Source of the DNA: an uncultured Draconibacterium sp.
GTDB lineage: Bacteria; Bacteroidota; Bacteroidia; Bacteroidales; Prolixibacteraceae
Length of the DNA stretch: 64,000 nucleotides
NCBI GenBank assembly: GCA_947492175.1
Contig: CANLMQ010000021.1
Location: forward strand, 45,287 to 109,286
Direction: 5' to 3'
The notes under the pieces were generated by a model, which worked only from the letters and a program-made list of their open reading frames with translations, did no database searches and was not told the DNA's origin. Shown piece after piece: positions 45,266 through 53,506 of the stretch. How positions within the stretch are numbered: the stretch's first letter is position 1; each line of letters starts with the position of its first letter. The translations under genes were made by a program, and so were the position numbers.

Positions 45266-45895
45266 TTAATCAAAAATCGGAGCTAAACTTTTATTTTTAT
45301 AAAGCTCATACATTTTTATAATCTGGTTACGTGTCACTCTTCGTTCTGACAATTCTGGTAGTTTGTCGATACTAAAAAATTGAACATCACTTGTTTCAAT
45401 ACCTGTTTTTGCTTCGCCTCCAATTAGTTCGCATTCCATAAACAATTGATAAACATCGAACGGAAAGGGTCTTTCCTGATATTTATTATAATCAATAAGA
45501 CCCAGGATTCTTACCGGTTTAACATCGTATCCTGACTCTTCTTTGACTTCACATACCGCAATCTCACCAGGTGTCATTCCTGTATCAGCATAACCGCCTG
45601 GCAAGCTCCATTTGTTATCCATCCTTTCCTTAACCAGTAATATTCGGTCATCTCGAAACACAACAGCCCGAATACCTACTTTGGGTGTTTGATATCCTAT
45701 GTCGCGGTTAAAGACAAAATCCAGTTTGTTATTATCAATATCTGTAATCTTATTAAGAATCAGGATACTCAATTCAAGTAATTCCTCATATCTTTCCTTG
45801 TCGAACTTGTCTTTAGTAAAAGTCAATCCACTTTGAGCAATAGAATTTATCTTTTTTGCTATTTCTAACCAGTGCTTCGGAACTTTTGTCTCCAT
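45266..45895 (-). CDS. NUDIX hydrolase with N-terminal NUDIX_N-type domain
   Basis: 209 residues. The N-terminal 60 residues (HWLEIAKKINSIAQSGLTF) match the helical extension found in one NUDIX subgroup. The NUDIX box follows GIRAVVFRDDRILLVKE as GGYADTGMTPGEIAVCEVKEESG; the usual Arg before the first Glu is Cys, which this subgroup tolerates. It hydrolyses a nucleoside diphosphate linked to another group; the substrate is not evident. The next gene upstream (45921-46346) is on the same strand 25 bp away. Confidence 0.9.
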   Translation of the reverse strand: METKVPKHWLEIAKKINSIAQSGLTFTKDKFDKERYEELLELSILILNKITDIDNNKLDFVFNRDIGYQTPKVGIRAVVFRDDRILLVKERMDNKWSLPGGYADTGMTPGEIAVCEVKEESGYDVKPVRILGLIDYNKYQERPFPFDVYQLFMECELIGGEAKTGIETSDVQFFSIDKLPELSERRVTRNQIIKMYELYKNKSLAPIFD

Positions 45896-45920
45896 CTGTC
45901 TTGCTTAGTTTATCCGTCTG

Positions 45921-46346
45921 TTACTCGTTGTGTAAGTTAAAATATTGTCTCTTATCAATCAGTTGTTTTAACGAAAAAAATACGGCAATTATTAATGGAG
46001 AACAATTGAGTCCTAACTGATAAAATTGTTCTCCCATTGCATTATTCTTTATCCATTTTTGACTAATAAACAGTATTGTAACAATCATTGTGGTAAATCC
46101 TATAACTACCAAATACACCACTATCCTGTTAAAACGTTTCTCATTTGAAAACAGCTTTTTTTCTTTTTTCGATATTTTCGTAATATCTCCCATACTGCTA
46201 AAACCAAAAGCAATTCCCATGCATAAAATCCCAAAACCAACGTCTTCAAGGTTAAATTGAATGATTGAGCCTTTTACAATGTAAAATATAGTTAGTACAT
46301 AAAATGGGAAATAGAGATACTGGAGGAAATTAAATAGTTTATGCAT
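45921..46346 (-). CDS. Small membrane protein of unknown function
   Basis: 141 residues with four probable membrane helices (about 8-27, 35-52, 73-95, 107-125). The loop between helices 2 and 3 is Lys-rich (ISKKEKKLFSNEKRFNR). I do not recognise the family. It lies 25 bp upstream of the NUDIX gene and could be co-transcribed with it. Confidence 0.65.
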   Translation of the reverse strand: MHKLFNFLQYLYFPFYVLTIFYIVKGSIIQFNLEDVGFGILCMGIAFGFSSMGDITKISKKEKKLFSNEKRFNRIVVYLVVIGFTTMIVTILFISQKWIKNNAMGEQFYQLGLNCSPLIIAVFFSLKQLIDKRQYFNLHNE

Positions 46347-46737
46347 ATTTGTTGATTTTCAATTACTAATTGTTTTTAATCGGCATTTTAACTGTATGTA
46401 AGCCCTTACTTAATTCTGAATTTCACTGCGAATACCGGAGAATTGATACATAAATCTGCTATCGAACCCTACCCTCCCCAGACAAAAGTTTGGCTACATA
46501 ATTTTAAACTTTTCTAAACTACACAATATTAACATAAAAATAAAAGAATGAAATAAGGTATCTGGTATTTTAAATCTGCAAATTACTCATAATAAAGGTT
46601 TCCTTATTTATAGCAATATCAATTATACATTCCTGAATACACAATTATCGTTAATTCCGGTTCTGCAAAAACAAATGTTATTATCATTGCAAATGCATAT
46701 AAAGTCTATGTTTATTATTAACATAACAGAAAAATAT
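46347..46737. other. AT-rich intergenic region
   Basis: Upstream region of the divergent membrane-protein gene (-) and of the structured leader beginning near 46750 (+). No coding frame, terminator or repeat was recognised. Confidence 0.45.
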
Positions 46738-46745
46738 TATATTTG
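46738..46745 (+). promoter_or_regulatory. -7 box upstream of the methyltransferase leader
   Basis: TATATTTG, an exact TAnnTTTG match; a TTTA about 23 bp upstream is a poor -33. If used, it gives a leader of roughly 200 nt before the ATG at 46955. Confidence 0.45.
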
Positions 46746-46796
46746 TCCAACTAAAAATTTTGGATGTTTAAATTTAAAGTGGATTTGGTGAAGTAA

Positions 46797-46904
46797 ATAA
46801 CCTTTGACATTCGGTCAAGGTTATCCGTTCGTAATACTCAGACATATTCTTGTCGGAGTTATCTTTATATCTATATATTATTTTAATTGCCTGAAAGTTG
46901 GCAA
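46797..46904 (+). other. Three consecutive hairpins in the presumed 5' leader
   Basis: Hairpin 1: ATAACCTTTGAC (46797-46808) with GTCAAGGTTAT (46814-46824), 11 pairs and one bulge. Hairpin 2: ACTC-GACA (46836-46844) with TGTC-GAGT (46851-46859), one mismatch. Hairpin 3: TTGCC (46887-46891) with GGCAA (46900-46904). They lie between a -7 box and the start of a SAM-dependent methyltransferase gene. A riboswitch, attenuator or small RNA are possibilities; none is recognised. Confidence 0.4.
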
Positions 46905-46954
46905 AAGATTTACTATTCTTTGTCATCTTTTTTGGGCACAAACATTTAAACATC

Positions 46955-47728
46955 ATGAGTAACGAAAATAAATCAATTCACGAATTCGACATTAACTTAA
47001 TATGCGAATATTTTTCAAATATTGAACGACAAGGGCCGGGTAGTCCGGAAATAACCCTTAAAGCATTAAGCTTTATCGACAATCTTTCTGAAAAGTCCCG
47101 TATAGCAGATATTGGTTGCGGAACCGGAGGGCAAACAATGGTATTGGCGCAACATACACCAGGAGAAATTACCGGAATTGACCTGTTTCCCAAATTTATC
47201 AATCTATTTAACTCGAATGCCCGTCAGTTTAATCTTCAGAAGCGTGTAAAAGGCATTGTAGGCTCTATGGATGAATTACCTTTTCAGCAAGAAGAAATAG
47301 ATTTGATGTGGTCGGAAGGAGCCATTTATAATATTGGTTTTGAACGTGGACTTCGCGAATGGCATAAATTTATAAAAACAGGTGGATACATTGCAGTTTC
47401 TGAAGTTTCGTGGTTTACCGATGAACGGCCAGCTGAGATCAACGATTTCTGGATGGACGCATATCCTGAAATAAACACTATTCCGAATAAAGTAAAACAA
47501 TTGCAACATGCCGGATATATTCCTGTTGCTACCTTTATTTTACCTGAAACATGCTGGACTGAACATTTTTATGCTCCACAAGTTTCGGCACAGAAGTATT
47601 TTTTAAAAAAGCATACAGGAAATAAAGTTGCTGAAGATTTTATTGCAAATCAACGCCATGAAGAAAAATTGTATAACAAGTACAAAGCTTTTTATGGCTA
47701 TGTGTTTTATATTGGAAAAAAGATTTAA
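46955..47728 (+). CDS. Class I SAM-dependent methyltransferase
   Basis: 257 residues from the ATG at 46955; the upstream extension (hydrophobic, Phe-rich) overlaps the leader and is discarded. Rossmann motif I is IADIGCGTGG (Asp52 to Gly59), followed by ITGIDLFPKFI (motif II) and ELPFQQEEIDLMWSEGAIY (motif IV). The C-terminal part (WTEHFYAPQVSAQKYF) is not diagnostic. The methyl acceptor is unknown; ubiquinone/menaquinone-type or small-molecule methyltransferases look alike at this level. It stands alone with its own terminator. Confidence 0.88.
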   Translation: MSNENKSIHEFDINLICEYFSNIERQGPGSPEITLKALSFIDNLSEKSRIADIGCGTGGQTMVLAQHTPGEITGIDLFPKFINLFNSNARQFNLQKRVKGIVGSMDELPFQQEEIDLMWSEGAIYNIGFERGLREWHKFIKTGGYIAVSEVSWFTDERPAEINDFWMDAYPEINTIPNKVKQLQHAGYIPVATFILPETCWTEHFYAPQVSAQKYFLKKHTGNKVAEDFIANQRHEEKLYNKYKAFYGYVFYIGKKI

Positions 47729-47740
47729 ATAGTTTAAAAC

Positions 47741-47776
47741 AAGGATTGTCTCAAATTTTTGAGGCAGTCCTTTTTT
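47741..47776 (+). terminator. Intrinsic terminator of the methyltransferase gene
   Basis: AAGGATTGTCTCAAA pairs with TTTGAGGCAGTCCTT through Watson-Crick and G-T pairs, with a short T loop and a T6 run after the stem. It lies 13 bp after the stop. Confidence 0.85.
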
Positions 47777-47810
47777 CAAATCCGATTATTACTTATTCAT
47801 ACAGACAGCC

Positions 47811-48257
47811 TTAAATGCCCAGTGTAATCAGGTGTTTTACCTTATGATAGGAAAGAGAAGCTTTAATACATTCTTTTAGTTCTGCAACAGGTATTTTTTC
47901 ATTCAAATGAAAAATGATGGCCCGTTTCCCTTCGTAACGAAATTTGTGGTCGAAAACCAACCTGAAAGTATCTACCAACCTGCTGGAGCATTGAAAATAC
48001 ATGGCATATTGGTCCGGGAATTTGGGCTTCCAATCCATTCGTAAGGTACTGCCATTTTTAGTAACAAAGCTTGGCTCTCCCCACTTTAATGTTTCTTCCA
48101 GACACGAAATCTCCGGTATTTCTTCGGCCGTTTCTATTACAAATTCTCTAAGCTGCTGCATTTTATCCCGAACAAAATCGGGATAGCCGGCAAATACTTT
48201 TTCTACATCAGGATTTGTTTTCAACTGTAATTTTCCCATTCTCCTATTTATTTCCAT
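47811..48257 (-). CDS. DUF1801 (YdhG-like) domain protein
   Basis: 148 residues, no signal. DUF1801 hallmarks are ETLKWGEPSF in the middle, then LRMDWKPKFPDQYAMYFQC and GKRAIIFHLNEKIP. The fold is an iron-chaperone/YdhG type with no settled function. The start at 48257 is used; a second ATG at 48239 (MGKLQ) is equally plausible. It begins 17 bp after the end of the methyltransferase gene at 48275 and is probably in one transcript with it. Confidence 0.85.
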   Translation of the reverse strand: MEINRRMGKLQLKTNPDVEKVFAGYPDFVRDKMQQLREFVIETAEEIPEISCLEETLKWGEPSFVTKNGSTLRMDWKPKFPDQYAMYFQCSSRLVDTFRLVFDHKFRYEGKRAIIFHLNEKIPVAELKECIKASLSYHKVKHLITLGI

Positions 48258-48274
48258 AAAATATACAGGATCTT

Positions 48275-48982
48275 CTATTTAATTCCTCCAAACGCACCAA
48301 AACACATATTTTTATGTAATATTTCCACTTGTTTGAATCCAACCTGTTTCATAAGATCTAACTGATAATTCATTGATCTGGGAGAATCCTCTTTCTCTAC
48401 ATAGTCTAAAACTTTTTGACGATACTCTTTTCCGTTCAGTGCTTCCAAATAGTCGCCATATCTTTCCCATGTATAATCATTAAGCACTTCTGTCTCCTGT
48501 GTAATTAAGTCAGAAATCATTAAACATCCCCCGGGTTTGAGTAATTTAAAAAGCTTTTTGAAGGTTGTCTTCCAGTCTTTGTCGTCTCTTAAATGATGTA
48601 AAACTGCACCGGCCAGAATAATATCATAATAATTTTCAGGCAGTTCAATCTCCCGGATATCGCCTTGCAAAATTGAAACCTCATTATTTGTTTTTTTAGA
48701 TACTCTTTCAAATGCTTTATCCAACATAGGTTTACTCAGATCAATTAGAGTACAGTTTAGATTTGGGATCCTAGTCAGCATCATAAGCGTATAGTTTCCC
48801 CCGCCACAACCAACGTCCAATAAATTTTTAGCATTCGGAACAATTCTTTTTGATGCCTCGATAATAAGCTCCAACGAAATTTTTGCGTCAATTGTTGAAA
48901 CCTGGCCGGTATCGAGGTCCAAAAATCGTTCCACATCATTATCAAACCGCTGTTTAATTTCCTGTACCGTTGATTTATTCAT
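48275..48982 (-). CDS. Class I SAM-dependent methyltransferase
   Basis: 235 residues. Motif I is NLLDVGCGGGNYT (Asp56 to Gly62), followed by CTLIDLSKPMLDKA (II), YDIILAGAVLHHLRDD (IV) and LKPGGCLMISDL (post-motif). The C-terminal LMKQVGFKQVEILHKN is typical of small-molecule methyltransferases. The substrate is unknown. First gene of a probable pair with the DUF1801 gene. Confidence 0.88.
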   Translation of the reverse strand: MNKSTVQEIKQRFDNDVERFLDLDTGQVSTIDAKISLELIIEASKRIVPNAKNLLDVGCGGGNYTLMMLTRIPNLNCTLIDLSKPMLDKAFERVSKKTNNEVSILQGDIREIELPENYYDIILAGAVLHHLRDDKDWKTTFKKLFKLLKPGGCLMISDLITQETEVLNDYTWERYGDYLEALNGKEYRQKVLDYVEKEDSPRSMNYQLDLMKQVGFKQVEILHKNMCFGAFGGIK

Positions 48983-49460
48983 ATGTTATTGTTTTTGTTA
49001 GTTAACTGTGTTCTCATTCCCTGCTAACTACAAACGGGCAAAAACATCTTTTCAGATTAAATAAAAATCGTTTTGATAAATTGTTCATTGCAAATTGTAC
49101 TATTTACTAAAAGTTAGCCGCTAGAAACTTATATTACATCAGTTTCGCTAAACTCTTTCTAGAAAATGACTATTGACATTGAATTGTCTCACGGTTGTTT
49201 TTTGAGGGAAATTTGAGAGATACAGGAACGGATGATTGATATAATTAGGCTGTGTTTCAGATGACAAATCATCTTATCATATATAACATTTCATCAGATA
49301 GTGTTCTGTAAGCATCGGAAAGGAATGCCACTATTGAATTATTCGGAGGGTGTTTAAGTTCTGTTTTTAGCTTATTCTGTATAAGAAAAGCACGGGCAAT
49401 GTTGCTGATTATAATATAAGCTTACTTACAACATAATCTACTCCTTTGCCCGTTTGTAAT
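48983..49460. other. 478-bp intergenic region with a long-range inverted repeat at its right end
   Basis: No coding frame is supported. At the right end ACGGGCAA (49392-49399) is complementary to TTGCCCGT (49446-49453), with an internal CAACAT/ATGTTG-type pairing in between. On the minus strand this hairpin begins 8 bp after the isomerase gene stop and is followed by CTTTTCTTAT, so it may act as the end of the nine-gene locus. The rest shows nothing recognisable. Confidence 0.4.
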
Positions 49461-50318
49461 TTATTTTAAATCATTGACCATTCTCTGGAAATAACTGATA
49501 CATTTTTCGATATCAGGAACTGAATTGTCCCAGTTGTATTCGTATTCGATGGAGAAAAGCCCCTCGAAGTTTTGCTTTTTCAGCTCGGCAAGCATGCCTT
49601 CCTGATCGAGCGAACCTGTTCCCCAGATAACATCGTGGCGTTCGGCTTCTCCTTCTTCTGCCGGTTTAATGTCTTTAAAGTGCAGCGACTTTACCTTGCC
49701 GTTGTATTTTTTCAAACACTCTGCCGGGTCGAGCCCCATGCGTGCCCAGTGACCCACATCGGCACAAGCCCCAATGCGGTTGCTCAGTCCTTTGGTAGCT
49801 TCGAGAAATAGTTCAGGCTTCCAGTAATTCGATGGTTTCGGGTGATTGTGAATGGCCACATCAATTTTGTATTTGTTTGCCAGCTCATCTACATACTTCA
49901 GGTGTTTGTACTCCGGTTCGCAGGTAATAATTTCAATGCCCATGGCATCGGCAAATTCAAAAAGTTGTTTCCATTCCTGCTCGTCCTTGCAGATAACCAC
50001 GCCGCTGGCTATAATTTTAACCTTTTTCGATTTAGCATATTTTAGTACCTGTTTACGGGTTTCTTTGTCCATTTTAAAATCCATGGTACCTTCCATTCCT
50101 TCGCCAAGAGGCTGCCCGTAATACACTTCTATGTAGTTCAATCCCAGCTGATGAGCTTTATCAACAGCTTCTGTAAATGTGAATCTATGGAACGAGTAAC
50201 TCTGTACCCCCAGTTTCCAGTCGGTTTTGCCCGGCTTACTATTTTGGGCAAAAACATTTAACGAAATAATCATAACTACCAGTAAAACAGAAAGTTTTAT
50301 AAATATATTTTTCTTCAT
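49461..50318 (-). CDS. Secreted sugar phosphate isomerase/epimerase-like TIM barrel
   Basis: 285 residues with a signal peptide (1-24, ending NVFAQ). Xylose isomerase-like AP_endonuc_2 barrel: WKLGVQSYSFHRFTF, then metal and substrate positions in NYIEVYYGQ, VAIHNHP, ACADVGHWARMG, LHFKD and the final Glu in FSIEYEY. It would interconvert a keto/aldo sugar or a 3-keto-sugar in the periplasm. Last gene of the nine-gene locus, 81 bp after the oxidoreductase, with a hairpin between them. Its DNA is visibly richer in G+C than the genes further upstream in the locus. Confidence 0.88.
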   Translation of the reverse strand: MKKNIFIKLSVLLVVMIISLNVFAQNSKPGKTDWKLGVQSYSFHRFTFTEAVDKAHQLGLNYIEVYYGQPLGEGMEGTMDFKMDKETRKQVLKYAKSKKVKIIASGVVICKDEQEWKQLFEFADAMGIEIITCEPEYKHLKYVDELANKYKIDVAIHNHPKPSNYWKPELFLEATKGLSNRIGACADVGHWARMGLDPAECLKKYNGKVKSLHFKDIKPAEEGEAERHDVIWGTGSLDQEGMLAELKKQNFEGLFSIEYEYNWDNSVPDIEKCISYFQRMVNDLK

Positions 50319-50354
50319 AACTTGAATTGTCGAATTAAATAATTTTAAAGAATG

Positions 50355-50381
50355 GAAGGGGCTGACTGCAACAGCCCCTTC
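50355..50381 (-). terminator. Intercistronic hairpin between oxidoreductase and isomerase genes
   Basis: Perfect 10-bp stem GAAGGGGCTG / CAGCCCCTTC with a 7-nt loop. The T content after the stem on the minus strand (CATTCTTTAAAATT) is modest, so partial termination or an RNA-processing/stability element is as likely as full termination. Confidence 0.6.
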
Positions 50382-50399
50382 TATTTATTATACCTATCC

Positions 50400-51902
50400 T
50401 TATGGCATTTCGGGCAACGACCAACCATCACGGTAGGTGTGTTTCACCCATTCTTCTGCCATATCTTTTGCATTAAATTCAGCATACTGCCTGTCGAAAC
50501 GCGGGTCGCCGTCTACCACCTCGAATTTATCAACAGTTACCACTTTTATTTTATCCGAATCTGAAATATTGGTAAAGCGCATATTTTCGCCATCCCATTC
50601 CAGGGTACGGTTCAGCCCCTGCAAACGCACAGCCAGTACGCCCATCACTACCATTTCGTTAAACGGACCAGAATAGGCAAAATTGGCGCTTGTTTCGGTA
50701 CGGCTGCCTGCCGGTTCTTTACAGGCACGAATCCAGTCACGTTCGTGCGCCCCTGACCACGGGCTGTCGCCAGAGCCGGGGATGCGACGCAACATCTGTT
50801 CGGGTTCTTTAAAGTCTTCCATTTTTGAATAAGGAAGCAAGGTTGGTTTCATCCCGTAGTAGCTGGTCATGATTTTGCCTTTGGTCCCAACAAACAAAAG
50901 TCCGCCACCACTGTCTTTCCCCAGTATCTCACCATCGGCCAGTTCAATAGGACGGCGCGGTAACAATCCCCCGTCGTACCAGGTAACTTTTACTTCGGGC
51001 ATACCCACCTCGGGTAGATTTTTCCGTGCCGGGAAAGTGTATTCCACAACCTCGGCATGCGGTGCACTTTCGGTATTTACCAACGTGGAGGAAGCCTCAA
51101 CCTTTGTTGGGTATTTCAATTTAAGTGCCCAGAATACCGGATCGAGTACGTGGCAGGCCATATCGCCAAGTGCTCCGGTACCATAGTCCCACCAGCCACG
51201 CCAGTTCCAGGGCGTATATGCCGGGTGATAAGGACGGTATGCGGCCGGTCCCAGGAAGAGGTCCCAGTCAAGGGTTTTGGGAACCTTCACTGTTTCTGTG
51301 GGGCGTTGCAGTCCCTGCGGCCAGATAGGGCGGTCGGTCCAGGCATGCACCTCGGTTACTTCGCCGATGGCACCAGACCATATCCACTCGCATACCCTGC
51401 GTATGTCTCCGAACGAATTACCCTGGTTCCCCATTTGTGTGGCTACACCGTATTTTTCGGCCAGTTTGGTCAGCAAGCGCGATTCGTACACCGAGTGGGT
51501 CAGTGGTTTCTGAGTGTACACATGTTTACCCAGTGTCATGGCGTGGGCTGTTACCCCAGCATGGGTATGATCGGGAGTGGCCACCATAACCGCATCGATG
51601 GAACTACCCATTTTGTCAAGCATCTCGCGCCAGTCTTTAAACTGTTTGGCTTTAGGATAATCGTTAAATGTTTTAGCCGCATAGTTCCAATCCACGTCGC
51701 ACAGGGCAACAATGTTTTCGCCGCTCATGTTACGTAGGTTGTTGCGCCCCATACCGCCAACACCCACTCCGGCAATGTTCAATTTATCGCTTGGCGAAAC
51801 GTGGCCAAATCGCTTACCCAGTACTGAGCCCGGAACTATCGTAAGTCCAGCACCGGCCATAGCTGAGGTTCTTAGAAAATTTCTTCGGTTTATGTCTTTC
51901 AT
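50400..51902 (-). CDS. Gfo/Idh/MocA family oxidoreductase with Tat-type signal
   Basis: 500 residues. The N-terminus has a twin-arginine-like signal (NRRNFLRTSAMAGAGLTI). The nucleotide-binding motif is VGVGGMGRNN (about 46-55). The sugar-binding consensus EKP reads TQKPLTHSVYE, as usual in this long Bacteroidota/Planctomycetota subgroup. The C-terminal domain has WRGWWDYGTGALGDMACH and SGAHERDW. Members oxidise or reduce sugars with tightly bound NAD(P). Tat export fits a folded cofactor-loaded periplasmic enzyme. It lies 46 bp after the TIM-barrel lipoprotein gene. G+C is near 58% in one counted line (51181-51240) against about 35% in a line of the upstream hydrolase gene. Confidence 0.92.
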   Translation of the reverse strand: MKDINRRNFLRTSAMAGAGLTIVPGSVLGKRFGHVSPSDKLNIAGVGVGGMGRNNLRNMSGENIVALCDVDWNYAAKTFNDYPKAKQFKDWREMLDKMGSSIDAVMVATPDHTHAGVTAHAMTLGKHVYTQKPLTHSVYESRLLTKLAEKYGVATQMGNQGNSFGDIRRVCEWIWSGAIGEVTEVHAWTDRPIWPQGLQRPTETVKVPKTLDWDLFLGPAAYRPYHPAYTPWNWRGWWDYGTGALGDMACHVLDPVFWALKLKYPTKVEASSTLVNTESAPHAEVVEYTFPARKNLPEVGMPEVKVTWYDGGLLPRRPIELADGEILGKDSGGGLLFVGTKGKIMTSYYGMKPTLLPYSKMEDFKEPEQMLRRIPGSGDSPWSGAHERDWIRACKEPAGSRTETSANFAYSGPFNEMVVMGVLAVRLQGLNRTLEWDGENMRFTNISDSDKIKVVTVDKFEVVDGDPRFDRQYAEFNAKDMAEEWVKHTYRDGWSLPEMP

Positions 51903-51948
51903 ATTTCACTAGTTTTTAAGTGTTACTTATTAAGTTTATTTAAATGAT

Positions 51949-53421
51949 TTATTTTTTATTTACTCTAATTAAAGTACCTGCCTGTAGCTGATTTGCCTCA
52001 AAACCACTGTGTAGCCATAAATCAGGAGTGTCTTCAACTCCATCAATCTGTACCGAGTACGATTCTTCAGGCTGATTCTTCATGAATATTCTAATAAGAT
52101 TACCATCAATCTCTACCTTTTCAATACCTGCATCGATTTCTTCCTGATTTTGTATGAACTTGAAACAGCCAGACCAATTATCTCCTGTAATGCGAATCCG
52201 TTTGTTAAACGAAAGTTGTAAACAGTTATCTGATACACGTGTTGTTTTCATTACTTCGGGAGCTTCTTCATAAATGTATCCTCCCAAGTGATATTCATAG
52301 GCGGTAAATGTTGAAAATCCAGCTTTGCGCGAATACTCTGCAAATTTTTCGAACCATTTTTTTGATTTGACCATGCTTTTTTTCGAGCCAATATCGGCCT
52401 GAATTCCAACTGGTAAGTCCAAATCGACTTCTTTTACTTCACGCAAAAAAGCACTGTATTCGCGAATGTAGTAAGGAGGCAGGTTTTGCTCATCCTTTAG
52501 CCAGTCGGGCCAGTGCGTTTGCACATAGTGCAAATCGGGTTTTACCAACTCAATCATTGCAGGAATATCCAATCCCTGAGCCTCATAAAGTATCCTTATG
52601 GAATTTTCTCCGGCATCAACTCCCAGGCTCCAGGTAGCCACTTTTATATCCGGGCGTTTTTCCCGTATTCCTCCTTCTCCGTTGTATATTTCGTGTAAAA
52701 ACTGGTTAACTCCATTGGCCCTGAACTTCATCCATTTGCTATAAGTAGCCGGAACATTTGTATAATAATCAGAAGCTGATGGATTTTTAAAATCTGGAAT
52801 ATTCAAACCATAAACGTCTTTAAATGCTTTTGCAGCATTGGGACCAATATCTCCGTAATTTCCACCATTCACTCCTCCCCAGGCAGGAAGATAAGCCTCT
52901 GCCAATTCAATTCCATCAAATGGATACCTGGTTACTAATTCCACCAGCTTTTGCTTTTTCCATGCAACAAATTCAGGATTGAAAGGTGACAGAAAAGTAA
53001 ATCCAGAGACCCCGCTGCTTCCATTTTTTAACGTCATTTTCCAGCTTTCCCAACCAGATGGATAGTTGGTGGTCGAATAGGTTCCATTTCCTAAGGTCAT
53101 TAACCACACCTCTACTCCTGCTTTGTGCAATGCTTCAATAAAATCAGCATTTATCAGATTTTCATTGGTCACAAAATAGTGAACAATCTGATAGCCATTT
53201 ACCACTACTTCATCTACAATACTTTCAACTGACCTATTCTTATAATATCGAAATTCGGGATCAACCTGTATAGATGGCTTGATACTATCAATAAGCGGAA
53301 TAACAACTTCTGTTGTATTACCCTCCTCTTCAGTTACCTCAATGATACTTTCCGATTGCTCGCAAAGAACACAAACCATACAAATTGTTAGTAGAATAAG
53401 AATATATTTTAAATGCTTCAT
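51949..53421 (-). CDS. TIM-barrel glycoside hydrolase-like lipoprotein, family unassigned
   Basis: 490 residues, lipoprotein-type signal ending near Cys20 (MVCVLCEQ). Residues 60-400 look like a (beta/alpha)8 barrel: GYQIVHYFVTNENL, GVEVWLMTLGNG, FDGIELAEAYLPAW (candidate acid Glu in a beta-strand end), KVATWSLGVDAGE, LHYVQTHWPDWL and FTAYEYHLGG. The C-terminal 80 residues are a small beta domain. The layout resembles hypothetical glycoside hydrolase-like (GHL) proteins, but I cannot place it in a CAZy family. Sixth same-strand gene counting from susC's regulator pair, between the ADP-ribosylglycohydrolase and the oxidoreductase. Confidence 0.6.
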   Translation of the reverse strand: MKHLKYILILLTICMVCVLCEQSESIIEVTEEEGNTTEVVIPLIDSIKPSIQVDPEFRYYKNRSVESIVDEVVVNGYQIVHYFVTNENLINADFIEALHKAGVEVWLMTLGNGTYSTTNYPSGWESWKMTLKNGSSGVSGFTFLSPFNPEFVAWKKQKLVELVTRYPFDGIELAEAYLPAWGGVNGGNYGDIGPNAAKAFKDVYGLNIPDFKNPSASDYYTNVPATYSKWMKFRANGVNQFLHEIYNGEGGIREKRPDIKVATWSLGVDAGENSIRILYEAQGLDIPAMIELVKPDLHYVQTHWPDWLKDEQNLPPYYIREYSAFLREVKEVDLDLPVGIQADIGSKKSMVKSKKWFEKFAEYSRKAGFSTFTAYEYHLGGYIYEEAPEVMKTTRVSDNCLQLSFNKRIRITGDNWSGCFKFIQNQEEIDAGIEKVEIDGNLIRIFMKNQPEESYSVQIDGVEDTPDLWLHSGFEANQLQAGTLIRVNKK

Positions 53422-53506
53422 TTATTTAATATTATATGGGAACCTGTTTCTTTTATCCTCAAAAGAACAATCTCCAGAATTACAATCAACTATTGTTATG
53501 AGTTTC

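Noticed and set aside
45266..45895. NUDIX box with Cys in place of the usual Arg
   Set aside because: The subgroup with this N-terminal domain tolerates change at that position, and the catalytic Glu residues are intact.
46774..46956. Sixty-codon minus-strand frame across the methyltransferase leader
   Set aside because: It overlaps the three hairpins and the methyltransferase start, has no recognised domain, and the pairing pattern explains the region better.
51057..51737. Long plus-strand frame opposite the Gfo/Idh/MocA gene
   Set aside because: Antisense shadow in G+C-rich coding DNA; its translation has no domain logic, while the minus-strand frame has clear motifs.
50400..51902. EKP motif reading QKP in the oxidoreductase
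   Set aside because: A regular feature of the long Bacteroidota/Planctomycetota subgroup, not a sign of inactivation.
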